Source: Rhodoferax sp. BLA1 (GTDB lineage Bacteria > Pseudomonadota > Gammaproteobacteria > Burkholderiales > Burkholderiaceae_C). From it: 64,000 nt of DNA. Below the pieces are notes generated by a model that saw nothing but the letters and a program-made list of their open reading frames with translations, was not told the origin of the DNA and ran no database searches. The position numbers and the translations under genes were made by a program. This document shows positions 50,470 through 58,852 of the stretch, piece by piece (within the stretch, counting starts at the first letter, position 1; each line of letters begins with the position of its first letter). The DNA lies in NCBI RefSeq assembly GCF_013416775.1, contig NZ_SZVI01000004.1:62001-126000 (forward strand), read 5' to 3'.

Positions 50470-51183
50470 TCACTCCGTCCGCGCCACCACCAAGCCCGTC
50501 ACCTCACTGGCCCCAGCCGCCTTGAGCACCCGCGCCGCCGTGAACAGCGAGGCGCCGGTGGTCATCACATCGTCCACCAGCACCACACGTTGGCCACGCA
50601 GAATGTCGGCCAGCAAGGGGTCCACGGCAAAGGCGTGGTTCAGCACCGTGAGGCGTTCGCTGCGTTTGAGGGTGTGTTGTGCCGGGGTGTCCTGAATCCG
50701 CAGCAGGATGCCGGCGCGGGTTTTGGTCGGCTCCAGCGCACGGGCCAGCAGCAGGGCCTGGTTGTAACCGCGCTCCTTGAGCCGGGTGGTGGACAGAGGC
50801 ATCGGCAGCAGCACATCCGCCTCGTCCAGCGCGGGTTCGACCCAGGGTACGGCGCGTAGCAGCGTGGCAAAGCTGCGCACCAGGCCGGGTTCAGCGTGGA
50901 ACTTGAAGTCTTGCACCAGGGTGGACCACGGGTAGGCATAGGCCACGGCGGCGAGGCAGTTGTCCAGCGGTGGTGGGTTCTTCAGGCAGGCGCCGCAGTG
51001 GCGCATACCCGCAGGCAGGGGCAGGGCGCAGCTGATACAACGGGTGTGTGGCTGGGCAAACTGGCTCACGCAGGCCTCACACACCGGTTGCGACGGCCAG
51101 GCGTGGCAGACCCGGCACTGGCTGGGCAGTGTCGGCAGTTTGAGGCGCCGGGGCAGTGCCCCCGAGAGCAGCTTACCAATCAT
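50470..51183 (-). CDS. comF: ComF family phosphoribosyltransferase-like protein
   Basis: The 237-residue protein has the N-terminal zinc-binding cysteines of ComF (CRVCHAWPSQPVCEACVSQF and CISCALPLPAGMRHCGAC) and a C-terminal phosphoribosyltransferase fold with the PRPP loop VVLVDDVMTTGASL. ComF takes part in DNA uptake by competent cells in other bacteria. The start at 51183 gives the best match and has GGGGGAG upstream on the minus strand; 51222 would overlap the opposite-strand gene. It is divergent from the BioC-like gene. Confidence 0.85.
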   Translation of the reverse strand: MIGKLLSGALPRRLKLPTLPSQCRVCHAWPSQPVCEACVSQFAQPHTRCISCALPLPAGMRHCGACLKNPPPLDNCLAAVAYAYPWSTLVQDFKFHAEPGLVRSFATLLRAVPWVEPALDEADVLLPMPLSTTRLKERGYNQALLLARALEPTKTRAGILLRIQDTPAQHTLKRSERLTVLNHAFAVDPLLADILRGQRVVLVDDVMTTGASLFTAARVLKAAGASEVTGLVVARTE

Positions 51184-51220
51184 CCAGTCAATATACTCCC
51201 CCCGACTTTGCCGTTTTGCC

Positions 51221-52147
51221 ATGCCCAACCAACAGCCCCCCACCATTGACCCCCGTGCCGCACAACGCTGGTTAGACCTACCTGTGGCCGAATCGCCCTG
51301 GTTGCATGAAGAGGTGGCGCGGCGCATGCAGGAACGGCTGGAATGGATCACGGTGTTGCCCAGCAGTTGGGTGCACTGGGCGCCGCTCAAAGGTGGGCTG
51401 CAGGCGCACAGCCTGATCACGCAGCGCTACCCCAAAGCCACCTGCACGGTGCTGGAGGGCTCCAGCGCAGCTATGCAGCAGGCGGGCAAGGCGCTGTTGC
51501 CCTCGCGCTGGAAACCCCAAGCCTGGTTGCAACCCAAAACCCAGGTAGTGATGCAGGTGGATCAGCCCGCACAGATGGTGTGGGCCAACATGGGCTTGCA
51601 CATGGCGGCTGACCCGCAAGGGCTGATGGCCCAGTGGCATGCCGCGTTGCAGGTGGATGGATTCCTGATGTTTTCCTGCCTGGGGCCGGACACGCTCAAA
51701 GAGTTGCAAACCCTCTACAAAACGCTGGGCTGGCCCGCGCCCGCCCACGAGTTCACCGACATGCACGATTGGGGCGACATGCTGGTGGGCGCCGGGTTTG
51801 CCGAACCGGTGATGGACATGGAACGCATCACGCTCACCTTTGAAACCCCCGAGCGCCTGTTGCAGGAGTTGCGCGGCCTGGGGCGCAACCTGCATGTGGC
51901 GCGGTTTGTCGGTTTGCGCGGGCGCGGCTGGCGTCAGCAGCTGCTCAAGGCGCTGGCGCAGCAGCCCTTAAAACTCACGTTTGAGGTGATCTACGGTCAC
52001 GCGTTTAAACCCACACCGCGCCTGTCGGTGGCCGCACACAGCGAAATCAGCCTGGGAGACATGCGGGCGGCGCTGTCGCGCGGGCGGCCACGTGAAGGGG
52101 GCTTGCCGCCCGTGCCCAGTCATCAGGGTGGGCGAGGGCAGTTATGA
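51221..52147 (+). CDS. BioC-like methyltransferase with degenerate SAM motif
   Basis: The 308-residue protein has the layout of malonyl-ACP O-methyltransferase BioC: LHEEVARRMQERLEWI at the start, YPKATCTVLEGSSAAMQQAG with an acidic residue after strand 2, and later LQVDGFLMFSCLGPDTLKEL and HDWGDMLVGAGFAEPVMDME, the usual BioC C-terminal blocks. However, the glycine-rich motif I (normally LDxGCGxG) reads SWVHWAPLKGGLQ. It may have lost methyl transfer or bind SAM differently. It overlaps the next gene by four bases. Confidence 0.7.
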   Translation: MPNQQPPTIDPRAAQRWLDLPVAESPWLHEEVARRMQERLEWITVLPSSWVHWAPLKGGLQAHSLITQRYPKATCTVLEGSSAAMQQAGKALLPSRWKPQAWLQPKTQVVMQVDQPAQMVWANMGLHMAADPQGLMAQWHAALQVDGFLMFSCLGPDTLKELQTLYKTLGWPAPAHEFTDMHDWGDMLVGAGFAEPVMDMERITLTFETPERLLQELRGLGRNLHVARFVGLRGRGWRQQLLKALAQQPLKLTFEVIYGHAFKPTPRLSVAAHSEISLGDMRAALSRGRPREGGLPPVPSHQGGRGQL

Positions 52148-52371
52148 GCCAAATTGGCCTCCAGCCCTTATTGATGCTGGGCTGTTTGCTCCTATTTTTA
52201 GTGTCGTTGGTCACGCTTCTGGTGGTGACTTGGCGTCGCCATCGGGCGGGTAAACAAGCGGATGGGAATTTTCACAGCAGTTTGCCAGTGGAAATGGCTT
52301 GGGTGCTGGTACCCGCGCTGATGGTGCTGGTGCTGCTCTGGTTCATCACGCGGGCGTTCTGGGGCGACTGA
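52144..52371 (+). CDS. Small membrane protein resembling the CoxB helix hairpin
   Basis: The 75-residue product has two hydrophobic helices (residues about 8-28 and 48-70) joined by a polar loop. The second, VEMAWVLVPALMVLVLLW, parallels the CoxB segment VEILWTVVPFVILVVIAV encoded 600 bases downstream. It resembles only the membrane hairpin of oxidase subunit II, without a CuA domain. The first 18 residues are encoded by a repeat copy. The ATG overlaps the preceding stop (ATGA). Function is unknown; a role in oxidase assembly is only a suggestion. Confidence 0.65.
   Translation: MSQIGLQPLLMLGCLLLFLVSLVTLLVVTWRRHRAGKQADGNFHSSLPVEMAWVLVPALMVLVLLWFITRAFWGD
52145..52200 (+). repeat. Dispersed repeat at the start of the 75-residue gene
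   Basis: GAGCCAAATTGGCCTCCAGC, then CCTTATTGATGCTGGG, then CTGTTTGCTCCTATTTTTAG aligns over its whole length with the reference copy at 28654-28710. It is translated in frame from the ATG at 52144. Confidence 0.7.
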
Positions 52372-52561
52372 CCGCTGTCTGATCGCGACCAAGCGCTGGG
52401 TGTTCATTGGCAGAACGCGGCGCACCACTTCAATAACCAGTTTGACGTTGTGGGATTTGTCGGGGGTCTTGTTGGTGTCAGGGCCGCTGTGAACAATCGG
52501 TCGGTGTTTTGGCTGCTGGCACGGCGATGTGTTCACTGAAAAGAACTAACGTGGGGGACCC

Positions 52562-53737
52562 ATGCTCACCCAATCGACTGGCTTCCTTCGGGATCGACTT
52601 TCAGCGCGCGTTGCGCCGACATACAAAGGGTTTGTTGCGGGTGCCCTTGCGCTGTTTAGCAGCCTGGCCCGTGCGGCGTGGGAACACGGCCTGCAAGATC
52701 CGGTAACAGCGAGTGCCCGCCACGCCCAGGATTTACACACCTGGATGATGTGGTTGATTTCAATCATCTTTTTTGGCGTGTTTTCGGTGCTGGTGTATTC
52801 GCTGTACGCCCACCGCAAGTCCAAGGGGCACCAGGCGGCCCAGTTTCATGACAACACCAAGGTCGAGATTCTCTGGACCGTGGTGCCTTTTGTGATTCTG
52901 GTGGTGATCGCCGTGCCGTCCACCCGTGCGCTCGTGGCCATGCGTGACACCTCCCAACCAGACATGACCATCAAAGCCACTGGTTACCAATGGAAGTGGG
53001 GTTATGAATACCTGACAGGTGACGCTGCCGGTATCAAGTTTCAGAGTGTGTTGGCGACAACGCAGGACCAGATCCATGGACAGGCACCCAAAGATGAACA
53101 TTACCTGCTGGACGTTGACCGGCCGCTGGTTGTTCCGGTCAACCGCAAGGTGCGTATCCTGACCACCTCGGCCGATGTGATCCATGCCTGGTCCGTGCCG
53201 GCTTTTGCGGTCAAGACGGACGCGGTGCCCGGGTTTGTGCGTGAGACCTGGTTCAGGGCAGAAAAAGTGGGCATCTACCGTGGCCAGTGTTCGGAGCTGT
53301 GTGGCAAAGACCACGGTTTCATGCCGGTGGTGGTGGAGGTGGTGTCTGAAGAAAAATATGCCGCCTGGACCGCCGAGCAGAAGTCGCTGCTGGCAGCCAA
53401 TGCCGAAGACCCCAACAAAGTCTGGACCCTGGCCGAGCAGATCGCGCATGGTGAAAAAATCTACGCCAGCCATTGTGTCGCCTGCCATCAGGTCGGCGGC
53501 ACCGGCCTGCCGCCCGCTATTCCGGCACTGAATGGCTCCAAACTGGTCACGGGTCCGAAGGCCGACCACATCAACATTGTTTTGAAAGGCAAGGCCGGTA
53601 CCGCCATGGCGGCCTTTGCGGACCAACTCAACAACACGGACCTGGCGGCGGTTGTGACTTATGAGCGCAACGCCTGGAGCAACCACTCCGGCGACGTTGT
53701 CCAACCGTCTGAAGTGCTGGTCCTGCGCGGCAAGTGA
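52562..53737 (+). CDS. coxB: Cytochrome c oxidase subunit II with fused heme c domain
   Basis: The 391-residue CoxB has a signal segment, two membrane helices (residues about 60-83 and 100-120), and a CuA domain whose ligands are H208, C243, E245, C247, H251 and M254. An added C-terminal cytochrome c domain has the heme site C305-V-A-C-H309 and a Met ligand in KAGTAMAAF. This fused type lets the enzyme accept electrons through its own heme c. It is followed 30 bases later by coxA. Confidence 0.96.
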   Translation: MLTQSTGFLRDRLSARVAPTYKGFVAGALALFSSLARAAWEHGLQDPVTASARHAQDLHTWMMWLISIIFFGVFSVLVYSLYAHRKSKGHQAAQFHDNTKVEILWTVVPFVILVVIAVPSTRALVAMRDTSQPDMTIKATGYQWKWGYEYLTGDAAGIKFQSVLATTQDQIHGQAPKDEHYLLDVDRPLVVPVNRKVRILTTSADVIHAWSVPAFAVKTDAVPGFVRETWFRAEKVGIYRGQCSELCGKDHGFMPVVVEVVSEEKYAAWTAEQKSLLAANAEDPNKVWTLAEQIAHGEKIYASHCVACHQVGGTGLPPAIPALNGSKLVTGPKADHINIVLKGKAGTAMAAFADQLNNTDLAAVVTYERNAWSNHSGDVVQPSEVLVLRGK

Positions 53738-53767
53738 CCGAACGCATCGCGCCGAAAGGAAAACACC

Positions 53768-55384
53768 ATGTCTGCCATTGACACCACCCTCCATCCCGGT
53801 CACGACGACCACGGGGCACACACGGCGCATCCACCCAAAGGCATATTGCGTTGGCTCACCACCACCAACCACAAGGACATCGGGACGATGTACCTCTGGT
53901 TCAGCTTTGTCATGTTTCTGGTGGGGGGGGCCATGTCGCTGGTGTTGCGCGCTGAACTGATGCAGCCCGGGATTCAGTTTGTGACCCCCGAGTTCTACAA
54001 CCAGATGCTGACGCTGCATGCGCTGATCATGGTGTTTGGGGCCATCATGCCGGCGTTTGTCGGCTTTGCCAATTGGATGTTGCCGATGATGGTAGGCGCC
54101 TCGGACATGGCCTTTGGGCGCATGAACAACTGGAGCTTCTGGTTGTTGCCTCCGGCGGCTATTTTGCTGACCTCGTCGTTGTTGATGCCTGGCGGAGCTG
54201 CTGGCACGGGCTGGACGCTGTACCCGCCCTTGTCGGTTCAGATGGGCATTGGCATGGACATGGCCATTTTTGCCATCCATATTCTGGGCATGTCCTCCAT
54301 CATGGGGTCGATCAACATCATCACCACCATCCTCAACATGCGTACACCGGGCATGAGCTTGATGAAAATGCCGATGTTCTGCTGGACCTGGCTGGTGACG
54401 GCCTTCTTGCTGATTGCCTCCATGCCAATCTTGGCTGCTGCCGTCACCATGCTGCTCACCGATCGCCATTTCGGCACCAGTTTTTTCAGCGCGGCCGGTG
54501 GGGGGGACCCGGTGCTGTTTCAGCACATCTTCTGGTTTTTTGGTCACCCTGAGGTGTACATCATCGCGCTGCCGGCCTTTGGTGTGGTGTCGCATGTCAT
54601 TCCGGCGTTTTCACGCAAGCCGCTGTTTGGTTACACCTCGATGGTGTATGCCATTGTGGCGATTGGCCTGATGTCATTTTTGGTCTGGGCGCACCACATG
54701 TATGTCACCGGCATCCCGCTCACGGGGCAGCTGTATTTCATGTACGCCACGCTGCTGATTGCCGTGCCCACCGGGGTCAAAGTGTTCAATTGGGTCACCA
54801 CCATGTGGCGCGGCTCGCTGAGTTTTGAGACGCCGATGTTGTTTGCGCTGGGGTTTCTATTTTTGTTCACCATTGGTGGGTTGACCGGCCTGGTGTTGGC
54901 GATCACGGCGGTGGATATCCAGTTGCAGGACACCTACTATGTGGTGGCGCACTTTCACTATGTGATGGTGGCCGGAGCCCTGTTCTCGGCCTATGCCGGC
55001 CTGTATTACTGGTTGCCGAAGTGGACCGGCCACATGTACAGCGAGACACTGGGTCAGTGGCATTTCTGGTTGTCGCTGGTGTTTTTTAACATTGCGTTTT
55101 TCCCGCAGCACTTTCTGGGCTTGGCCGGTATGCCGCGGCGTATTCCCGACTACGCCCAGCAGTTCACCGAGTTCAACATGGTGTCGAGCATCGGTGCCTT
55201 TGGGTTTGGCATCAGCCAGTTGCTGGTGCTGGTGGTGGTTTTTAAAACCATCAGGTCGGGCGAGAAAGCCGCTGCGAAGCCCTGGGAAGGGGCCGAGGGC
55301 CTGGAGTGGAGCGTGCCTTCACCCGCGCCGTACCACACGTTTGCAGATCCACCCCCGTTTGACACCTCCCGGATACACGGCTGA
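53768..55384 (+). CDS. coxA: Cytochrome c oxidase subunit I
   Basis: The 538-residue catalytic subunit of the aa3-type oxidase has every metal ligand: H84 for heme a in TLHALIMVF, H260 with the cross-linked Y264 in GHPEVY, H309-H310 for CuB in WAHHMYVTG, and H395 and H397 (heme a3 and heme a) in AHFHYVM. It has about twelve membrane helices and reduces oxygen to water while pumping protons. The order coxB-coxA-small protein-ctaG is conserved. Confidence 0.98.
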   Translation: MSAIDTTLHPGHDDHGAHTAHPPKGILRWLTTTNHKDIGTMYLWFSFVMFLVGGAMSLVLRAELMQPGIQFVTPEFYNQMLTLHALIMVFGAIMPAFVGFANWMLPMMVGASDMAFGRMNNWSFWLLPPAAILLTSSLLMPGGAAGTGWTLYPPLSVQMGIGMDMAIFAIHILGMSSIMGSINIITTILNMRTPGMSLMKMPMFCWTWLVTAFLLIASMPILAAAVTMLLTDRHFGTSFFSAAGGGDPVLFQHIFWFFGHPEVYIIALPAFGVVSHVIPAFSRKPLFGYTSMVYAIVAIGLMSFLVWAHHMYVTGIPLTGQLYFMYATLLIAVPTGVKVFNWVTTMWRGSLSFETPMLFALGFLFLFTIGGLTGLVLAITAVDIQLQDTYYVVAHFHYVMVAGALFSAYAGLYYWLPKWTGHMYSETLGQWHFWLSLVFFNIAFFPQHFLGLAGMPRRIPDYAQQFTEFNMVSSIGAFGFGISQLLVLVVVFKTIRSGEKAAAKPWEGAEGLEWSVPSPAPYHTFADPPPFDTSRIHG

Positions 55385-55391
55385 GCTTGCC

Positions 55392-55541
55392 ATGAAGAAC
55401 GACACCTTGCACCCGACAACCGCGCGATCTTCCCCGCGTCAGATCGCTGCCAACCGGCGTTTGGCGCTGGGGCTGGCACTGTTTGCGCTGGCGGCGTTTG
55501 TTTCTTATGTCTTGCGCCAGTGGTGGGTGACCAGTGCGTGA
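55392..55541 (+). CDS. Cytochrome oxidase small assembly protein
   Basis: This 49-residue protein has a polar N-terminus (SPRQIAANRRLALGLALFAL) and one membrane helix, ending RQWWVTSA. Its position between coxA and ctaG, its size and the R-x-R-R-LALGL pattern match the small protein called cytochrome oxidase small assembly protein in Betaproteobacteria. It begins eight bases after coxA. Confidence 0.8.
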   Translation: MKNDTLHPTTARSSPRQIAANRRLALGLALFALAAFVSYVLRQWWVTSA

Positions 55542-55558
55542 CAACCCATGAGTCCGTC

Positions 55559-56140
55559 ATGAGTCAGCCGGTTGCTCCCACCGACACCCTGATGCGGCTG
55601 TCCAACCGCCGTCTGGCGTGGCGCTTGTTGGCGGTGGTGGCTGCCAGCCTGTTGTTTGCTGCGGTCCAGCCGCAGCTGTACAAGGCCTTTTGTGAATGGA
55701 CAGGTATTTATGACATTGACCGGGCCGGCAAACTGGCACAAAGTGGTGTTGCCGCGCGCACCGTTGGCATCGAGTTTGACGCCAACAGTTTTGACAACGG
55801 CCTGCGTTTCAGCCCGGAGGTCACCACTCTGTCGGCGAAGACCGGTGACATCATCCTCGTGACCTATCGGGTCGAAAACACCCGTGCCACCACCGTCATC
55901 GGGCAGGCTGTGCCCAGTTATGGGCCACAACACGTGGCCAATTACATCGTCAAGCTGGATTGTTTTTGTTTCAAGCAGCAGACCTTTGCACCCCATGAGG
56001 TTCGCGAGCTGCCGGTGGTTTTTATCGTTGACCCCCGGCTGCCACAAGATCTGACCACGGTGACCTTGTCCTACACGTTTTTTGAGGTGCCCGCTGGGGC
56101 GGTGCAGGGTGAGCCAGGCAAAACAGGTGTGTCACTGTGA
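55559..56140 (+). CDS. ctaG: Cytochrome c oxidase assembly protein CtaG (Cox11)
   Basis: CtaG delivers copper to the CuB site of CoxA. The 193-residue protein has an N-terminal membrane helix (residues about 20-40) and a periplasmic beta domain with the copper-binding motif CFCF in LDCFCFKQQTF. The ATG at 55559 matches the family start; a frame upstream to 55520 overlaps the small assembly gene. DUF2970 follows with overlapping stop and start. Confidence 0.93.
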   Translation: MSQPVAPTDTLMRLSNRRLAWRLLAVVAASLLFAAVQPQLYKAFCEWTGIYDIDRAGKLAQSGVAARTVGIEFDANSFDNGLRFSPEVTTLSAKTGDIILVTYRVENTRATTVIGQAVPSYGPQHVANYIVKLDCFCFKQQTFAPHEVRELPVVFIVDPRLPQDLTTVTLSYTFFEVPAGAVQGEPGKTGVSL

Positions 56141-56343
56141 GCGCTCGTCCATCCGCCTCGTCAACCTTTGGCCGTGCGTTACGCACCGTCGGTTCGGCCA
56201 TGTTTGGTGTGCGCGGCAGCAAACGGCATGAGGAGGACGCTGCGGCGCTGTCACCGGTGGCGCTGGTGGCCGTTGCCCTGGTGTGTGTGGTGGTGTTTGT
56301 GCTTGGTCTGATCACGCTGGCCTCCATGATTGTGGGTGCTTAG
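56137..56343 (+). CDS. DUF2970 family small membrane protein
   Basis: The 68-residue protein has a charged N-terminal half with FGVRGSKRHEEDAA and one C-terminal membrane helix (VALVCVVVFVLGLITLASM). This is the DUF2970 family, found in cox clusters of Betaproteobacteria. It starts with GTG inside the ctaG stop. Its role in oxidase assembly is inferred from position only. Confidence 0.85.
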   Translation: MSARPSASSTFGRALRTVGSAMFGVRGSKRHEEDAAALSPVALVAVALVCVVVFVLGLITLASMIVGA

Positions 56344-56409
56344 GGCACAGCACCATCACTGCCCGCCTGGTTTCTTTGAATAGTTGACACGCCTTTTCTG
56401 GAGGTTGCC

Positions 56410-57264
56410 ATGAGCCCCATTGCAGAACGTAGCCGCTATTTTGTCCCGACACCTTCGTACTGGCCGCTGGTGGGCTCGGGCGCGTTGATGTTGCTGGCTT
56501 TTGGCGCCGTGCTCACCATGAACACGGTCCGCCACGGTGGGTGGGTGTTGTTGGCGGGTTTCCTGGTGTTGCTGATCATGCTGGTGGGCTGGTTTGGGCG
56601 CGTGATCAGAGAGTCCGAGGGCAAGCTGTACAACCTCCAGGTGGATCGTTCCTTTCGGCTGGGCATGGCCTGGTTCATTTTTTCCGAGGTCATGTTTTTT
56701 GTCGCCTTTTTTGGCGCCCTGTTTTATGTCCGGGTGCTGTCGGTTCCTGACCTGGCTGGCCCCGGGGGGGCGTTGTTATGGGATGGTTTTGTGAATCAAT
56801 GGCCCAGTGCCGGGCCTGCCGCCAAGGAAGTCTTCACACCGATGCAGGCTTGGGGTTTGCCCGCCATCAACACCGCCTTGTTGCTCAGTTCGGGTGTCAC
56901 CATCACCTGGGCACACTGGGGACTGATCGAGGGCAAACGCACACAACTGGTGCTAGGTCTGGCGCTGACGGTGCTGCTTGGGTTGACGTTTCTTGTGGTT
57001 CAAATGGTGGAATACCGGGAGGCCTATGCCCATCTGAATCTGAAACTGACCAGCGGGGTCTACGGGTCCACGTTTTATATGCTGACCGGGTTTCACGGAT
57101 TTCACGTGACGCTTGGCGCCATCATGCTGATGGTCATTCTGCTGCGGTCCGTCAAAGGCCACTTCACACCTGAGCGTCATTTCGCCTTCAAGGCCGTGGC
57201 CTGGTATTGGCACTTTGTGGATGTGGTGTGGCTGATCCTGTTTGTGGTGGTGTATTGGTTATGA
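56410..57264 (+). CDS. coxC: Cytochrome c oxidase subunit III
   Basis: The 284-residue protein has seven membrane helices and the subunit III hallmarks: FSEVMFFVAFFGALFY near residue 100, LLSSGVTITWAHWGL, FYMLTGFHGFHVTLGAIML with the conserved histidines, and AVAWYWHFVDVVWLILF at the C-terminus. It stabilises the oxygen site in CoxA. A good ribosome site TGGAGG precedes it at 56398-56403. Confidence 0.96.
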   Translation: MSPIAERSRYFVPTPSYWPLVGSGALMLLAFGAVLTMNTVRHGGWVLLAGFLVLLIMLVGWFGRVIRESEGKLYNLQVDRSFRLGMAWFIFSEVMFFVAFFGALFYVRVLSVPDLAGPGGALLWDGFVNQWPSAGPAAKEVFTPMQAWGLPAINTALLLSSGVTITWAHWGLIEGKRTQLVLGLALTVLLGLTFLVVQMVEYREAYAHLNLKLTSGVYGSTFYMLTGFHGFHVTLGAIMLMVILLRSVKGHFTPERHFAFKAVAWYWHFVDVVWLILFVVVYWL

Positions 57265-57269
57265 ACAAT

Positions 57270-57467
57270 TTACAGGTGCGTGTTGATCCAGCCGAAGTAG
57301 TGGCCACCCATCAGCAGCACAAACAGCAGTACCGACAGGGCAATGCGCCAGGTCAGTGCCTTGACCGTTCGGCGGGCATTCTGTGGGTCGTCACGAAAAA
57401 CAGGGAGCAAGGCGCTGCCCAGACTGACAACAATGGCCACAAGCAGGGTGATCACGACGTAACGCAT
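57270..57467 (-). CDS. DUF2909 twin-transmembrane protein
   Basis: The 65-residue protein has two membrane helices (around residues 4-22 and 40-58) joined by a polar loop with DDPQNARRTVKALTWRIALS. This is the DUF2909 family, regularly found convergent with coxC in Betaproteobacteria. It lies on the minus strand, six bases after coxC, within an otherwise plus-strand cluster. Function is unknown. Confidence 0.85.
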   Translation of the reverse strand: MRYVVITLLVAIVVSLGSALLPVFRDDPQNARRTVKALTWRIALSVLLFVLLMGGHYFGWINTHL

Positions 57468-57505
57468 AGGGGTTTACCTCGCCATTGGGGTGAGGTCGCG
57501 AGCTT

Positions 57506-58225
57506 ATGACATTTCTGCGGCAAACGCAGTTCAAGCGCCTGGTCATTGGCCTGGCCTTGATCGCCGCCTGCCTGGGTATGGCGCGTCTGCAGTGGTGGCG
57601 CGCTGAAACGCGCGGCGCAACGTTTGAGCACCAGCAGGCGAGCGTTCACCAACTCCCGATCTCCCTGAATGCTGCCGGGCGCGATGCCGATGTGCCGTCT
57701 TGGCACCCGGTTGCAGCGCAGGGTGTCTGGTTACCCGACAGCATCATTTATCTGGACAACAAAATTTATCAGCAGCGTGTGGGCTACCAAGTCCTGACGG
57801 CTCTGCAACTGGACGGCAGCCCGTTGGTGGTGCTGGTCAACCGCGGCTGGGTCGCGGCACCACGCTTGCGCTCCGATTTACCCGTTGTTGCCACGCCAAG
57901 CGGCCAGGTCAGCCTGGTGGGTTTCGCACGCAAGTATGAGGAGAAGGTTTTTGAATTTGGCCAGCCTGAGCCTGAGGGGTCAGTGTGGCAGCATGTGCGC
58001 GAGCCAGACTACCGTCAGCGCAGCGGCCTGGATGTGTTGCCTTTTATCGTCCTGCAATCGGACGGCTCGCCAGCCGGGTTGATGGCAGATGGCCTGGTTC
58101 GTGACTGGCGTGACGTCCGTAGCCCCGACAACCCGGCGTGGCGGCATATCGGTTACGCCATCATGTGGGTGGTGTTTGCGCTGATGGCCACGGGTTACAG
58201 CCTGATCGCCTGGAAGCGGGTTTGA
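57506..58225 (+). CDS. SURF1 family oxidase assembly protein
   Basis: SURF1 helps heme a insertion into CoxA. The 239-residue protein has an N-terminal membrane helix, a soluble periplasmic middle with RVGYQVLTALQLDGSPLVVL followed by VNRGWV, and a C-terminal helix near HIGYAIMWVVFALMATGYSL. This two-helix layout and the motif NRGWV are typical of Surf1/Shy1. The ATG at 57506 is used. Confidence 0.9.
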   Translation: MTFLRQTQFKRLVIGLALIAACLGMARLQWWRAETRGATFEHQQASVHQLPISLNAAGRDADVPSWHPVAAQGVWLPDSIIYLDNKIYQQRVGYQVLTALQLDGSPLVVLVNRGWVAAPRLRSDLPVVATPSGQVSLVGFARKYEEKVFEFGQPEPEGSVWQHVREPDYRQRSGLDVLPFIVLQSDGSPAGLMADGLVRDWRDVRSPDNPAWRHIGYAIMWVVFALMATGYSLIAWKRV

Positions 58226-58267
58226 TACACGCGATGAAACACATCTTTTCCACTCACAGCCTGCCCT

Positions 58268-58852
58268 ATGACTGAACTCACTTTGACCCCGAGCACCTCA
58301 CGACGTTCCGGGCGCTGGATTTTGTTCGCTTTGGCGGCGGTGTGTCTGTTGCCTTTGCTGCTGGCGGTGTATTTTCGTTATGTCTCGCCACCTGCGGTCA
58401 CCACCATGGCAGGCAAGCCGTTGACGCCGTTTGTGTTTCCCTACGCGTGGGTGCAGCAGATGGACGGCCAGCGGCTGGCACCACCTGGGGTTGGTGGTCA
58501 GTGGTGGGTGGTGGTCACGGGGTCGGGGGCTTGCGACGTGGCTTGCCGCGATGTGCTGTACCTCACCCGGCAGGCCCGCACCGCCCAGGGGCGCAACATG
58601 GAGCGACTCCAACGTGTCTGGGTCCTGACCGATGCCACGCGCCCAGATGCCGAGTTGTTGGCCAGTCACCCGGATTTGCAGGTGCTTTTGGCGACCGATG
58701 AGCGGGTGGTGCAGCTGTTGGGGGGCGAAACGAAAGATGCAGCGTCCCTGATCCATCTGGTCGACCGCCGAGGCTATGTGGTTTTTAAGTACGAGCCATC
58801 GGTGGAGCCCGGTGTGTTTATCAAGGAACTCCGCAAACTGGTCAAGTTTTAA
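58268..58852 (+). CDS. Thioredoxin-fold membrane protein of the cox cluster
   Basis: The 194-residue protein has one N-terminal membrane helix (residues about 17-38) and a periplasmic domain. The segment VVTGSGACDVACRDVLYLTR has a CxxxC pair in the place where SCO proteins have CPDVCP, and LIHLVDRRGYVVFKYEPSV resembles the end of a thioredoxin-like SCO fold. It is probably a copper or thiol chaperone, but this is inferred. It overlaps the tail of the opposite-strand gene by 11 bases. Confidence 0.75.
   Translation: MTELTLTPSTSRRSGRWILFALAAVCLLPLLLAVYFRYVSPPAVTTMAGKPLTPFVFPYAWVQQMDGQRLAPPGVGGQWWVVVTGSGACDVACRDVLYLTRQARTAQGRNMERLQRVWVLTDATRPDAELLASHPDLQVLLATDERVVQLLGGETKDAASLIHLVDRRGYVVFKYEPSVEPGVFIKELRKLVKF

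Noticed and set aside
52760-54595. Long minus-strand open frame (611 codons) antisense to coxB and coxA
   Set aside because: It has a His/Gln/Arg-rich composition typical of antisense frames of GC-rich genes, no family similarity, and both opposite genes have complete catalytic motifs.
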